A stretch of DNA of 64,000 nt from Leptidea sinapis (GCF_905404315.1 NC_066266.1:2301501-2365500); one strand, 5' to 3'. Shown: positions 21,168-31,553, counted from the stretch's first letter. Made by a program: numbers and translations. The notes: generated from the letters alone by a model not told the origin.

Positions 21168-21719
21168 TGCAAACCAGAGAACTCACAAGACACCTAAAAA
21201 TGTTTGAGTCCACTTCCGAGTATAAGACAGAACCCATGCACATGTGATGGCAATATCCATTAATGCCGTTTCAACCCACAAACCCAAATTACAACCACGA
21301 AAATAGATCTACATAGCCCAGTTAACTGAGACCTTCGCTTTCATCAAGACTGTTCTCCACAATAGCTCAACGTATCAGAAGTTTCCAACGTTTTATTTGT
21401 TTAGATAACATGGTTTTTATTCAATGTTTTTATGTAATTTGTAAAGACGTGCTGCTGTTATATATTACTATTATAAAGCTGACGAAACTGCTTATATGTC
21501 AGATAGATACGTCGGACGGATTTCGAGAGATCCGAAGGAAAATCTTTTAATCACGGAATACGTCGGAAACGTCTCGCGTTTATGATAAAATATTGGTTGG
21601 CGTGTAAATTATTACTACGTTTATCCATGGTAGATTTGTAGAAGGGTGATAGTTTAGAAATATCATGTATATTTGTGTGATATTAATTAATATAGATATA
21701 ACAATGCTCTAAATTTCCT
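21168..21719. other. Unassigned stretch
   Basis: A decent-complexity segment at 21170-21370 contains no repeat recognised in the window and no long open frame. Nothing further can be supported. Confidence 0.4.
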
Positions 21720-22060
21720 TATGAACGAAAGCCTTTATTTTCAAACAATGCATTACATTAACGCGGCAGTTGTATTACTCGCAAATTCCTTCATTATTCC
21801 TTCCTTCCATGTCGGTCTATCCACAGCAGTTCTTCTCCATATCGTTCCTGTCACCTTTTTTAAATCATCTTCCCATCTGATTATTTGTCTTCCTCTATTT
21901 CTTTTCCCGTCATTTTCCATTACTGTCCATTTTTCTTTACTGTCCCTTATTGCATGTTCTGCCCAACGTCATTGTAATTTCTTAACACTAATTTCATTAT
22001 TTTCTAGTTTAGTTTTCTTCCTTATTTTAGTTAGATTTATCTTATCACTTTATTTAATAC
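21720..22060 (-). pseudogene. RTE-type retrotransposon C-terminus
   Basis: Read on the minus strand the DNA encodes NEISVKKLQ, a stop, RWAEHAIRDSKEKWTVM, then RGRQIIRWEDDLKKV, GTIWRRTAVDRPTWKEG and a short acidic tail. R.RWxDDLKKVxGxxWxRxAxDRxxW is the hallmark of the C-terminal tail of lepidopteran RTE-like endonuclease/reverse transcriptases. At least one in-frame stop and absence of the endonuclease and polymerase domains make this a 5'-truncated dead copy. The long plus-strand open frame here is the antisense shadow. AATAAAGGC near 21730 may be part of the 3' end. Confidence 0.85.
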
Positions 22061-22062
22061 TA

Positions 22063-22200
22063 GCTGATATCCCGCGACGTAGTTCGCGTACGTATTTTAA
22101 CACCTTGGGTTACATTACTGAAAATGTAAAATAGCCGATAACACTCGGGGATAATGTAGCTTCCCAACAGCGGAGAGAACCTAGATTAATCATACTACGG
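22063..22200 (+). repeat. CTAGCTGATATCCCGCGAC repeat
   Basis: Begins ATACTAGCTGATATCCCGCG, ACGTAGTTCGCGTACG and continues through AAAATAGCCGATAACACTCG, GGGATAATGTAGCTTCC. The same kind of start (ACTAGCTGCCCGCGACTTCG) occurs at 45590. The CTAGCTG.CCCGCGACTTCGT start is very common in Lepidoptera; transposition class uncertain. Confidence 0.55.
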
Positions 22201-22475
22201 TCTATATCATCATCTATGTCATGTTAATCATTTTGCAAATCGGCTCCTTCGTGTGAGGCCTATGAAAGCTATTCAATGGGAGTGACGCCTCTTATCAAAC
22301 AATGACGTAAGCATTGACGTATGACAGCTGACATAAGTGACAATTCGCGTGGGTTTATCGTGGTGGGTGGCAAATGTCAAACGGCTGTATGTTATCACTT
22401 TTAACTGAGTTATAGATGTCGGAATCTATGGTCGGAATAGACAGAGTCCTACAGAAACAAGTACCTAAAACCTAC

Positions 22476-22723
22476 CAAACTTTTACCAGTGGGAGGCTTC
22501 TTTTGCACAGGTTGCCGGCTAGATTATGGGTACCACAACGGCGCCTATTTCTGCCGTGAAGCAGTAATGTGTAAACATTAATGTGTTTCGAACTGAAGGG
22601 CGCCGTAGCTATTGAAATTACTGGGCAAATGAGACTTAACATCTTATGTCTCAAGGTGACGAACGCAGTTGTAGTGCCGCTCAGAATTTTTGGGTTTTTC
22701 AAGAATCCTGAGTGGCACTGCAT
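22476..22723 (+). mobile_element. Family A copy, 3'-truncated by family P
   Basis: TTTTACCAGTGGGAGGCTTC to GAGTGGCACTGCATTG, ending abruptly where family P begins. It preserves ACGGCGCC / GGCGCCGT and the 3' hairpin GTGCCGCTCAGAATTTTTG with CAAGAATCCTGAGTGGCAC. The final GGGCAGGGCGTATCAATTAC to A-tail segment is gone. Confidence 0.92.
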
Positions 22724-22825
22724 TGATGCGAAATTTATCTTAGATGGTTTATAGCTAATTTTTTTTCGAATTCCAACGTTCCTTCCTTATAAAATTTGCC
22801 CAGCGAAGCGGGCTGGAACGGCTAG
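22724..22825 (-). repeat. Family P fragment
   Basis: On the minus strand it reads CTAGCCGTTCCAGCCCGCTT, CGCTGGGCAAATTTTATAAG, ... AACCATCTAAGATAAATTTC, GCAT. It matches 16105-16225 on the plus strand. Confidence 0.7.
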
Positions 22826-22857
22826 TTTCTTATATAGGTATATCTAAGTAAAAAAAA

Positions 22858-22980
22858 TAGGTTCCGTACAAATAATCACCAATATGTCATATACTGAAAC
22901 CTTCTCCGAAACACGCTGCATCTTATGGCATAAGTATTATTCCGTCCAGTTCTTTAGTTTTGGCGTATAAACGAAGGATG
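22858..22980 (-). repeat. Family N repeat
   Basis: On the minus strand: AAAACTAAAGAACTGGACGG, AATAATACTTATGCC, CGTGTTTCGGAGAAGG, TTGGTGATTATTTGTACGGA, ACCT. It is colinear with 50610-50712 and 45048-45140. It has no coding frame. Confidence 0.6.
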
Positions 22981-23333
22981 AAGCCGGCTCTCTATTTATG
23001 AGTTTATTCCTTACGAGTTTCAAACCTAGCTAGTTAAAGTCTAACTAACGTCTAAATAAGCAAAGACAATAAATCTATTTCGAATATCGGTATATCCGCG
23101 TTGGCAGACGTCCAAAGTCTCTATGTCTATGGATATTAGTTTTATTTCATATACGAGTAACATGCTCGCAAACCCGAAATATCTTTACCAAAACCGGTGT
23201 ATGCGTAGAAATACAGTTGATTATGCTCCAATGATCTCAGCCCAGTAATTTTGAAGTTACGATAATGTTCATTTCCACATTACTTAATTTTCATGTAAAT
23301 ACATTCAAAGAGATTAGACCAATAACAATTTGC
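22981..23333. other. Unassigned stretch
   Basis: No repeat or coding signature recognised. Confidence 0.4.
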
Positions 23334-23420
23334 CTATTGTAATGGGCAGGGCGTATCAATTAACATTAGTTGTGCGTTCAGCTTTTCTCATACTTACCTA
23401 CCTGTCATAAAAAAAACATA
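23334..23420 (+). mobile_element. Family A 3' end fragment
   Basis: ATTGTAATGGGCAGGGCGTA, TCAATTAACATTAGTTGTGC, GTTCAGC and an ending CCTGTCATAAAAAAAACA. Only the final 80 bp of family A remains, consistent with strong 5' truncation. Confidence 0.75.
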
Positions 23421-23761
23421 ATGGTGACTGACTAATAGTGAATATAAGGTGACGTTCCCTGTCCCTCGAATAAAAATTTCTTCTATAAGTCTGTTTATAT
23501 ATATATATACACTTTAAAATATGAACGCAAAAGCTAATTAAAACCTCATGGCCAAGTGTCACATAATTAAGTTTGAGCGATCGAAGCTACAACGGGCCAC
23601 AGTTCTAACCCTTTCGATCTGAGAGGCTATTCATTAACACACGTGGCAAACGCGTGCGCATAAAACAATACCATATTTATCGTTTAATATTTATTATTAT
23701 GGAGAACTTTACAGCTTTCAAATGTACCGTACCCAAATAATAATAAGGCCCCTCACAAAAC

Positions 23762-24040
23762 CACCAGTGGGAGGCTCCTTTGCACAGGATGCCGGCTAGA
23801 TTATGGGTACCACAACGGCGCCTATTTCTGCCGTGAAGCAGTAATGATGCCAGTGAAATTACTGGGCAAATGAGACTTAACATCTATCGTCTCAAGGTAA
23901 CGAGCGCAACTATAGTGCCGCTATGAATTTTTGCGTTTTGCAAAAATCCTGAGCGGCCCTGAATTGTAATGGGCAGGGTGTATCAATTAAAATCAGCTGA
24001 ATATCCTGCTCGTCTCGTCACTTATTTTCATAAGAAAAGA
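23762..24040 (+). mobile_element. Family A copy
   Basis: CCAGTGGGAGGCTCCTTTGC through ATTATGGGTACCACAACGGC and GCCTATTTCTGCCGTGAAGC, then a deletion from GCAGTAATG to CCAGTGAAATTACTG removes the GGCGCCGT partner of the outer stem. The 3' hairpin is weakened (GTGCCGCTATGAATTTTTG). Ends CTTATTTTCATAAGAAAAG and is immediately joined to an RTE tail. Confidence 0.92.
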
Positions 24041-24175
24041 TGTCCGACGATCTGGTCAAGATCGCAGGAATACGTTGGATGAGGGCAGCGCAGGACCGAT
24101 CGTCTTGGAGTTCTTTGGGGGAGGTCTTTTTCTTTGTCCAGCAGTGGACGTCTTCCGGCTGATGATGACCCAAAT
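24041..24175 (+). pseudogene. RTE-type retrotransposon 3' end
   Basis: The frame encodes DDLVKIAGIRWMRAAQDRSS, W, SSLGEV, then VQQWTSSG followed by a stop and a TGATGATGA tail. A six-base insertion (two extra Phe codons) interrupts the usual GEAFVQQW. Only about 40 C-terminal residues remain. Similar tails at 35140-35455 and 49015-49182 indicate one subfamily. Starting exactly at the A tail, it may have been truncated by, or carried with, the adjacent A copy. Confidence 0.88.
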
Positions 24176-24263
24176 AATTAACGCGAATAATATTTCTATG
24201 ACTCTGTCATGGTTCTGGGTGGCATATAATAAACCGCGCTAAGTAAACAGTTGAAATTATATT

Positions 24264-24566
24264 GTTTTTTTTTTTATGAAAGTAAGGTACGAGACGAGCA
24301 GGACGTTCTGCTGATGGTAATTGATACGCCCTGCCCATTTTAATGCATTGTCGCTCAGGATTATTGAAAAACCCAATAATTCTGAGCGACACTATAATAA
24401 TTGCGCCGGTCACCTTGAGATATAAGATGTTAAGTCTCATTTGCCCAGTAATTCCACTAAACACTTAACACAATAATGCTTACACATTACTGCTTCACGG
24501 CAGAAAATGGTGCCGTTGTGGTATCCACAATCTAGCCAGCATCATGTGCAAAGGAGCCTTCCACTG
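24264..24566 (-). mobile_element. Family A copy with compensatory stem change
   Basis: T run, TAAGGTACGAGACGAGCAGG, GATACGCCCTGCCCATTTTA, then the 3' hairpin with TGTCGCTCAG at 24349-24358 paired to CTGAGCGACA at 24382-24391. Consensus is TGCCGCTCAG / CTGAGCGGCA, so both arms changed in a way that keeps the pair. The inner part (GGATTATTG / AATAATTCT) also pairs. The GGCGCC segment is lost by a small deletion; the remainder ends GGAGCCTTCCACTG. Confidence 0.93.
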
Positions 24567-24589
24567 TTAAATTTCATTTCATTTATTCA

Positions 24590-24760
24590 AGAAATAAACG
24601 GTCACAATTCAAATGATAAATAAAGAATTTTTTACTTCATAATAGTATTGTAAACATAAGCATTATTATAATGTAACTGGACGACCGAACCTGGGTCTTC
24701 TGCTTTCCGGATCACCCAATGTGCCATCTGAGCTATTATAGTCTTGTATATAGTGGCGAA
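24590..24760 (-). repeat. tRNA-derived SINE
   Basis: On the minus strand: AATAGCTCAGATGGCACATT, GGGTGATCCGGAAAGCAGAA, GACCCAGGTTCGGTCGTCCA, GTTAC. TAGCTCAGATGG resembles tRNA box A and GGTTCGGTC box B. The cloverleaf is incomplete, and an AT-rich tail follows toward 24580, so a SINE is favoured over a tRNA gene. Confidence 0.65.
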
Positions 24761-24784
24761 ATTTACCTTTCTATTCTAATCTTT

Positions 24785-24925
24785 CTCATTAAAACACGGA
24801 TAAAACTACATCGTTTAAGATGGAAACCTAGCTAGATCGATTTCTCGCCCCCGAAACTACCTGTATACTAAATTTCATTAAAATCGTCTCTGAGATTCAG
24901 ATTATATATACCTATACAAGAATTG
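24785..24925 (+). repeat. AAATTTCATTAAAATCG-type dispersed repeat
   Basis: AAACACGGATAAAACTACAT, then ACTGTATACTAAATTTCATT-like, AAAATCGTCTCTGAGATTCA, GATTATATATACCTATACAA. The AAATTTCATNAAAATCG and GATTCAGATTATATA blocks are typical of a common lepidopteran repeat. No coding frame. Confidence 0.5.
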
Positions 24926-26439
24926 CTACCTACACACCTACTAAAACATATATATATCTAGTGTTGTATTATGTAGTCTATCTCTATCGACAAAAATAAC
25001 AGCACTATATATAACTCCAGTCATCTTCCTTGCGATATACATGGCAATGCAATGCGCACTTTCATTACCAATTAATAAATAAGAATACTTTGCGAGACGA
25101 GATGCATATATGGCATCTGATTGAATGCAGAAATGTTGACTGATTATAGTGAAGCGCTTACTAGTTCCGTTATCGATAAATATATTCTAATCATAAAGTG
25201 AATCAAAACAAAATCTGTTATTTAAAATGACAATCTTAGCATTACCACCATCTTTATTTGTCTGTATGATTACAGATAGATAATGCATTATAATGGCCTC
25301 ATTTATATTGACTTATAGAAACTTTAAGATATTCGTTAATATATGCTTGTTAAAAAATGGTTTCCATAATCGCATATCTATGCCAAACCACTCATTATCG
25401 GCCAATCCACTCCTTATCTCTCTGATAAAGTTTATTATGTATCTTATAGTAGCTTCTATAAGACACTAATTATAGAAGCTTTAGAACTTATAGGACCCAT
25501 GATACTGCACACTTAGTTGTGCTGCTACTATGCTGCAATAGTAAATAAAGAAGGTAAAAATGTGTTTATACTTTATCTGATTGAGCTATATTATATACCT
25601 ACAAATATCAGTATATTTGAGTAGCCAATTTTAAACCACTAAAAGAAATCTATTACTTAGCGACTAATAAGGACTAATATTTCAGTAATTATACACAAGG
25701 TAACAAAAACTTGCCTAAAATATTAAATAAGATTAAAATATTGATAAATGAAGCGAGACTGGGTCACTACTAGTATATTAAAAATCTGAAGAAACAATTG
25801 AAAAACTTTATCGATATCGACATACATGTACTTACATCACTATAGAAAAGTGGTTTACAGACGGCCCCATATTCGGGTAGACGCTAGGATAAGAACTTTT
25901 TATTGAATTCCCCGACTTTCCCCAGTGACCTAGTAACTTGAATGAGTCACTGGGCTGTATTAGGTCTTAAATTAATGTTAATTTTACTTTCTAGCTATAA
26001 GTTGAGAAAGGTTAAGGATGTTTTTGAAGGATTGGATTTTTCGCTGCTGGAACAATAGCCTCTCGAATAGGCATGGTGACAATGATAAAGAGTCACTTAA
26101 TCTATGGTTTTATTAAATTAAGCAAGACAAATCTTTTGTAAGAAATGCACTTTTTATATTTAACTATTTTTGTGAGAATGAAGATTAAAATATTGGCATC
26201 CGCAATGTTACTTGAAACAAACAAAACTAATAACATCACACCTATTTTAATACCGTGTTGACTAATAGTATCCTTCGATTACAATATTAGAAATTATTAC
26301 AAAATTAAAAACAAAAAAACAAAAAACAATATTAGAAGTAGACAATTCACAATAGCAGACGATTTTAGAAATCTATATACATTTAAAAAGTGTTAACGTA
26401 GAGACATTAAATATTAAAAAAGATTATACAAATTATACT
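24926..26439. other. Long unassigned stretch
   Basis: No coding frame or family shared within the window. A 9-bp perfect inverted repeat, CCCAGTGAC / GTCACTGGG, lies at 25921-25929 and 25946-25954. Confidence 0.45.
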
Positions 26440-26600
26440 CGCCGTAACTGAAACCAAAAAAAAATATCTTTAAGAATTTTTGTCTGTGTGTCAGTTTGAT
26501 TCTGCACGTTTATCTCAGAAGCGGCTTAGCCGATTTGAATACCATTTTCAATAGTGTATTTTGGCACTGAATTAAAGTAAAAAAATGTGTAAGAATATTT
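26440..26600 (+). repeat. Fragment of a dispersed repeat (GCGGCTTAGCCGATTTGAA)
   Basis: TATACTCGCCGTAACTGAAA and TTATCTCAGAAGCGGCTTAG, CCGATTTGAATACCATTTTC resemble the recurrent lepidopteran block with a CGGCT-GACCGATTTG motif, also seen in altered form at 57060-57240. GT-rich simple sequence follows at 26605-26645. Confidence 0.4.
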
Positions 26601-26645
26601 ATGTTTGAGTGTTTGTGTGTCGTGTATGTATGTGTGTTTGTGTGT

Positions 26646-27139
26646 AAATAAAAATAAATACGAGGGATGAAAATATTTTCAGATTTTTTTGTTTTTAATT
26701 TACTACAGAACTGTGGTATAATTCTGCAAATATTTGATTGAAAGGATCGTTACAACGCAAATGGTCACCATTTTATCTTGCCTCGTTTGTACGGAATCCA
26801 TTTGTGTTCAATTTACATTTACTCAGATTTTAAAGCACATTAAGTAAAATGAACCGTTATTACAAATTGCATCGTGGACTTCATTGCACGCGCAAGTTTG
26901 TTTCAAAATTACAGTTGGCTTAATTCGCGTGAAATTAATATGTAGAATGTGGAATTTTTGGTTTATTTATGGTAAACCGATGTGTACTGAAATGCAACCC
27001 ACGCCTTAACCGTATATCATGATGCAAGGGTGGAAAGTAGGTTATAACCTACACACCTGTGTATCACACGACGTTTTTCAATATAGTTATGAGAAATATT
27101 AAAAACCAAAGAATTAAATATGTTTGTTTCATCCTTAGA
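26646..27139. other. Unassigned stretch
   Basis: Nothing recognised on either strand. Confidence 0.4.
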
Positions 27140-27236
27140 ACATTTATACGACTATAAAGACTGTGACAGCTGTGAAAACGTCGAAAAAATGAGGTTGACA
27201 GTTACCCTCTATTTTGAGCAATGCACGCACACTAAC
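27140..27236 (+). mobile_element. Family D fragment, fused to family A
   Basis: ATTTATACGACTATAAAGAC, TGTGACAGCTGTGAAAACGT, GGTTGACAGTTACCCTCTAT, GCAATGCACGCACACTAACA follow the D order. D stops at CACAG, where family A takes over (CACAGAATGCCGGCTAG). Confidence 0.8.
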
Positions 27237-27439
27237 ACAGAATGCCGGCTAGATTTTGGGTAGGTACCAACGGCGCCTATTTCTGCCATGAAGCAGTAAT
27301 GTGCAAGTAATACTGTGTTTCGGTCTGAAGGGCGCCGACGCTTGTGAAACTACTGGGCAAATGAGACTTATTATCTTATGTCTTAAGGTAACGAGCGCAA
27401 TTGCAGCCCCGCGTCTCGTCCCTTATTGTCATAAAAAAA
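27237..27439 (+). mobile_element. Family A copy, internally deleted
   Basis: AATGCCGGCTAGATTTTGGG through ACGGCGCCTATTTCTGCCAT and GTCTGAAGGGCGCCGACGCT to AAGGTAACGAGCGCAATTGC, then a jump to GCGTCTCGTCCCTTATTGTC, ATAAAAAAAG. The 3' hairpin is deleted, as in the 8.2-kb copy. Confidence 0.9.
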
Positions 27440-27679
27440 GTTAGAGCTATGATAAAGACACTATTAATAATCAAAGCACGTTTATTATCCGTTTACTTAG
27501 CTTATTTATTTATACTATCATTGCCATCCTGACTTTGTAATGTGTCATTAACAAATGACGCATAATGATGTCATTTATAAATACGATTCATTTGCTCTAT
27601 GTTCTTATATCTATGATCACCGTAGCTAATACTCTCTTGTTACATCGGAGGAAACACAGGAGCGTTGCTGACCTTACAA
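27440..27679. other. Unassigned stretch
   Basis: A short segment between two family A copies; no repeat or gene recognised. Confidence 0.4.
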
Positions 27680-27957
27680 GTAGGAGGCTTCTTTGCACAG
27701 GATACCGGCTAGATTATGGGTACCACAGCGGCGCCTTTTTCTGCCGTGAAGCAGTAATGTGTTTCGGTCTGAAAGGGTAGTTAGTGAAATTACTGGGCAA
27801 ATGAGACTTGACATATTATGTCTCAAGTAGACGAGGGCAAGCGTGGTGCCGCTCAGAAGGTGCCGCTTTTTGGGGTTTTTCAAGAATTGGCAGTGGGTAT
27901 CAATTACCATAAGCAAAACGTCCTGCTCCTTTCGTCCCTATTTTTATAATAAAAAAA
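27680..27957 (+). mobile_element. Family A copy
   Basis: AAGTAGGAGGCTTCTTTGCA through GGCGCCTTTTTCTGCCGTGA, ATGAGACTTGACATATTATG, GTGCCGCTCAGAAGGTGCCG to TGCTCCTTTCGTCCCTATTT, TTATAATAAAAAAACA. It has a local duplication of GGTGCCGCT in the 3' hairpin arm and a deletion of the second arm, so that hairpin cannot form. Confidence 0.9.
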
Positions 27958-28004
27958 CAAAGCGGAACGAATATATTTGAGTTAGACAACCGAAAACACG
28001 TTGG

Positions 28005-28075
28005 TACGTGGCGGGCGAGAATCGAATCGGAGGGTCCGTGATGAGAGTCGAAAGTCAAAGCGCTTCGACGCCGTT
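28005..28075 (-). repeat. Possible tRNA-like SINE head
   Basis: The minus strand reads CGATTCGATTCTCGCCCGCC, ACG, close to the box B region of the fragment at 16535-16625, and lies in the same position relative to a family C element. Weak evidence. Confidence 0.35.
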
Positions 28076-28127
28076 TTAGAAAATAAATTCGAACGATCCT
28101 AGAAATACTTTCCAACCAATAAAAAAA

Positions 28128-28470
28128 AAGTGTGTGTCTACTTATGTATGCACGCAGCAAGTTATATTTCTTTAGCCTAACAAAGCAAAAATCCTTAAAA
28201 TTATTTATTCCACGTGCTATTCTACGTTTGTAGAAAGAACAATATTGTAAAAATCTTGCGGCTTACGGCGGTACGGGCTTGAACCCTTTGCCTATCCTAA
28301 TAATGGATGAAGAAACCAAACAAAATATAACAAATGTCGCAAACTTTAGAAAATTTTAGGAACCAACTTCACCCTGTTACTTTTGTGTTACAGTGATGCG
28401 CGCACATCTAATAATTTCACTCTCATCATTTTTTCAAAACGAGCCTAATTAAGTATAACTTCAAAAATAA
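28128..28470 (+). mobile_element. Family C MITE-like element, internally deleted
   Basis: AAGTGTGTGTCTACTTATGT, ATGCACGCAGCAAGTTATAT, TTCTTTAGCC (left inverted end) to AGCCTAATTAAGTATAACTT (right end). Interior blocks TTATTCCACGTGCTATTCTA, AAAATCTTGCGGCTTACGGC, GGGCTTGAACCCTTTGCC, GTGATGCGCGCACATCTAAT. About 40 bp after TCTTGC are missing compared with the 16.7-kb copy. Confidence 0.88.
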
Positions 28471-28895
28471 GGTGGTAATCACTTGGTTTGTGTTTAAGTT
28501 TGTAAGTTCAGGACACTGCAGATAATAAGCAAATTTGGAATTTTGTGGTTTTGTGCCAGTTCTTGCCCAGTGCTATTAAAAAGAATGACTGGTAGCTTAT
28601 CCCGTAAACTGTTAAAACAACAAAAATTTAACACATTTAACTATTGAACCAGATTACTGGCAAACGACTGACCAATAATTTATGAGCTTTAAAAATAGGG
28701 TTGTCAGTTGAAGATATTTTTTATATATTTTTATATAGGAAACCTACATGTAAAGATTCAAATGTCATGTGTGAAGTGTTTTTTCAGTAAAAACACTTCC
28801 TTAACAAAACCCTAACTTAATAGAGCATTTTATCTAAGCAATAAGACATTAACAAGATTCTTCAAAACAAATTAATATAGTTTTTTAGAAGAAAT
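28471..28895. other. Unassigned stretch
   Basis: No repeat or coding signature recognised. Confidence 0.4.
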
Positions 28896-29085
28896 GACCA
28901 GATGAGCAAGAATGTCCCTGTCGGTAAGCGATACGCCCTGCCCATTAATGCAGTTCCACTCAGGATTTTTGAAAAACACTAAATTCCGAGCGGCACTGTA
29001 ATCGCGCTCGTCACCTTGAGACACGGCAGAAATACCGTTGTGGTAACGAACCTAGGCAGCATTTTATATAAAGTAGCCTCCAACA
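28896..29085 (-). mobile_element. Family A copy, degraded
   Basis: GATACGCCCTGCCCATTAAT, GCAGTTCCACTCAGGATTTT, TGAAAAACACTAAATTCCGA, GCGGCACTGTAATCGCGCTC, GTCACCTTGAGACACGGCAG then GTTGTGGTAACGAACC. A deletion removes the segment from GAGACATAAG to the GCTTCACGGC block. Similarity fades toward AGTAGCCTCCAAC. Confidence 0.8.
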
Positions 29086-29221
29086 AGTAATTATAAATTA
29101 ACATAGATTAATAACAAAATTCAGCAAATACCACCTCCGAGGCAACAAATTGGCATTAAATTTAATAATGACAACTATGACAAATATATAAATATATATC
29201 TCGACTCCCGTCAACCGCAGT

Positions 29222-29335
29222 CCTCCTGAAAACGTGCTCTGAAAAGGTCACGAAAGATCGGGTTAACTAAATACTAATGTAAAAACACAGTAACACACAC
29301 GTTTAAATCCTTTAAAAAGTGTTTTGTTTAAATAA
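29222..29335 (-). repeat. Family F fragment
   Basis: CTCCTGAAAACGTGCTCTGA, AAAGGTCACGAAAGATCGGG, TTAACTAAATACTAATGTAA, AAACACAGTAACACACACGT, CTTTAAAAAGTGTTTTGTTT. It matches the reverse complement of the F copies at 4.6, 44.5 and 53.6 kb. Confidence 0.5.
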
Positions 29336-29649
29336 CCTAATACTATTTTTAACTTGTAGCCAGCCCTAAATAATTTCTAATTACCCTCGTATGTCGGTTA
29401 GCTCGTTTTGACAATTACGTAATGTGTTCATGACTTCACAGTCCTGGAAAAGGGCCAATGTATGTAATATGGCAGTAACTGTTTTAGCACAAACGCTTCC
29501 TGCTATAAAAAGTATGTAATTGGGTGAACGAGTGTAGAAATGTAACGATGGCTGAGAATAGCGCAATATATTATGTTGCGTTGATAGTGATAATAAATGA
29601 GAAAATAATTATAATAATTTTTAAATAGTCATTAAACTAAATATATTAA
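29336..29649. other. Unassigned stretch
   Basis: Nothing recognised before the LINE begins. Confidence 0.35.
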
Positions 29650-30474
29650 ATTTAGTGCGACAAATGTCAGAAATATAGATGCTAGTATTTTATTAAACGG
29701 AGAGGTGGTAAAACCGTAGAATCTGCTATATTTCTTGGCATTGATTCCAAATTGCAAACGGGCACCCATATAAAAAAAATTAGACAGTTAACTGACAAAG
29801 ATACGGCGCAACTAGTATATTTTAGATATTTTCATAGGATTATATCCTATGGTATATTGCTATGGGGTAGTGTAGCCGATATTAATACCATCTTTGTGCT
29901 GCAGAAGAGGGCTATTCACGCTAATAACCTAGGTCCTAAAGAATCATTAAGTGAAAAATTAACAGAAATATATTTTTAGACTGCTGCATCTCAATATATT
30001 CTTGATAATGTTCTATATGTTCATAAGCACATTAAGGAATTTGCTAGAATCGGTGGTAATCATAATGTTAACAAGAGGAACAAAGCTTGTTATGCCTACT
30101 ACTAGGTTAAGTCGAGTTAGTTAGTCTTTTATTGGGCGATGTATATGCTTTTACAAGATGATCCCAGATAGTGTACAAAACAATAGTGTTACAAAATTTA
30201 AAAGAATTACTTAAACGTTTGTGTGGTAAAGGTTATTATACCATAAACGATTTTCATAATGATACCACACTGGGAATGAAGCGAACACCCTCAGGCTCTT
30301 TAATTACGAATATTTACTGTACGATATTACATTGTAATCCATATTTTTATAAAAAAGCCCGCTGAGTTTCGTGCGCCCGTTCTTCTCAGGTCTGAGGCAC
30401 GCTATTTTGAATGTTTTTGACGTTCAATAAGAGATTTTAAATCCTATTTTGGATGAAAGTATTTGAATTTGAAT
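29650..30474 (+). pseudogene. Jockey/CR1-type LINE reverse transcriptase tail, best copy
   Basis: In order, across frames: NVRNIDASILLNGEVVKP, a frame change, FLGIDSKLQTGTHI (the FLGI..DSKL motif at the end of the polymerase domain), then YGILLWGSVADINTIF, KESLSEKL, a stop after EIYF, SQYILDNVLYVHKHIKEF, and the C-terminal GKGYYTINDFHNDTT. The 3' untranslated part ends AAATCCTATTTTGGATGAAA, GTATTTGAATTTGAA. Several frameshifts and stops make it dead, and the N-terminal gag-like, endonuclease and fingers/palm parts are absent. YG-LWG and the conserved VHK-I motif are typical of jockey-superfamily elements; jockey and CR1 cannot be separated from this tail alone. Confidence 0.85.
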
Positions 30475-31244
30475 AACGGACTTCTTACACAAATTATCTA
30501 GCCCTCAACTATGAATGCATCTTACGCACACACACACTCACACATAGGTACATAAATTTATCATTACCTGTTCTTTAAGATTTTTTTTCTTAATATTTGT
30601 AAATATATTTAGCTGTATTTTAAGGAAAAATAACTTTCCAATTATATATATTATAAATTTTTATTCATTTCATAACTTTATTATTATTTCACTACCATGT
30701 CAATAAAACTTTTGTTAAAAATAAGACATTGCTGTAATGGAAGAGCTGCAGTAAACCTATGTTTTTGAGAGAAATAAATTATTATTATTATATTCTATTA
30801 TATTTTATATCCCTGTGGAAGACAGTATATGTATGTATAAATCTTCAAAATATCATAATTTATTTATTTGCAATACGTAACCACCACGATACGCTAACGA
30901 CAAAGACAAGTCGAAAAAGGTCAACGAACGAAATTACTTGTTATCCGCGACCGTGGTCGGATTTCTAAGCATAATATTTATGCATCGAATCAATAAGTGG
31001 CATTGGCCTTTTCAGATCTAAGTTATATATAGCAGCCCTCCCTGGTGTTATTGTAAACATAAGTACTTATAGCGTTTAATTCTGTAACTTTAGTTACAAC
31101 ATTGCATGCCGTTGGACGAATTTTTTAGGCAGCACAAAAATACTTCTATCGTTACTTTTCATTAATCATTTTTTCAAGCAAGAACGTTTCAATGCGAGTT
31201 GTATGTAATTATTGTAATTGAATTGATTTAAAAACTCAAACGAT
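30475..31244. other. Unassigned stretch
   Basis: A CA run lies at 30528-30544. A 69-codon open frame at 30759-30968 has no domain signature. Confidence 0.4.
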
Positions 31245-31440
31245 AAAGCTGTAAATGCTGATTTAAAAGTGTGTCAATGAGTTTCTTGCCACTTCTTCTC
31301 ATTAAAGCTCAACCTTTCCGAAGTGGTGGTAAATGTGAAAATAAAAGAAATCTTTTAGCATTCGTAAGCCTCACTTTCTTGACCTACATCAAACGTATAT
31401 GAATAAAGTGATTTTTTTTTTTCATTTTATTTGAATTAAA
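31245..31440 (+). mobile_element. LINE 3'-region fragment
   Basis: AGTTTCTTGCCACTTCTTCT, CATTAAAGCTCAACCTTTCC, GAAGTGGTGGTAAATGTGAA, then CATCAAACGTATATGAATAA, AGTGATTTTTTTTTTTCATT. This is the recurrent 3' end of a lepidopteran LINE with an AATAAA-like signal and a T/A-rich tail. No coding portion is attached. Confidence 0.6.
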
Positions 31441-31553
31441 AAAGTTATGGGTACCTTACCAAATCTTGTAATATACTAAAATAATTCACTCCTCTACTGG
31501 ACCGCATTTTATAATATGAGTTTTGCCTATAAGATCACCAAGTAGCGGTGGCA

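Noticed and set aside
21721..22134. Longest open frame in the window (137 codons, plus strand)
   Set aside because: It is the antisense of an RTE retrotransposon tail; the minus strand has the family motifs RWEDDLKKV and AVDRPTW.
10618..28470. Regularly recurring repeats considered as a CRISPR-like array
   Set aside because: The repeats are long, dispersed, on both strands and eukaryotic transposon-like; there is no short repeat-spacer pattern.
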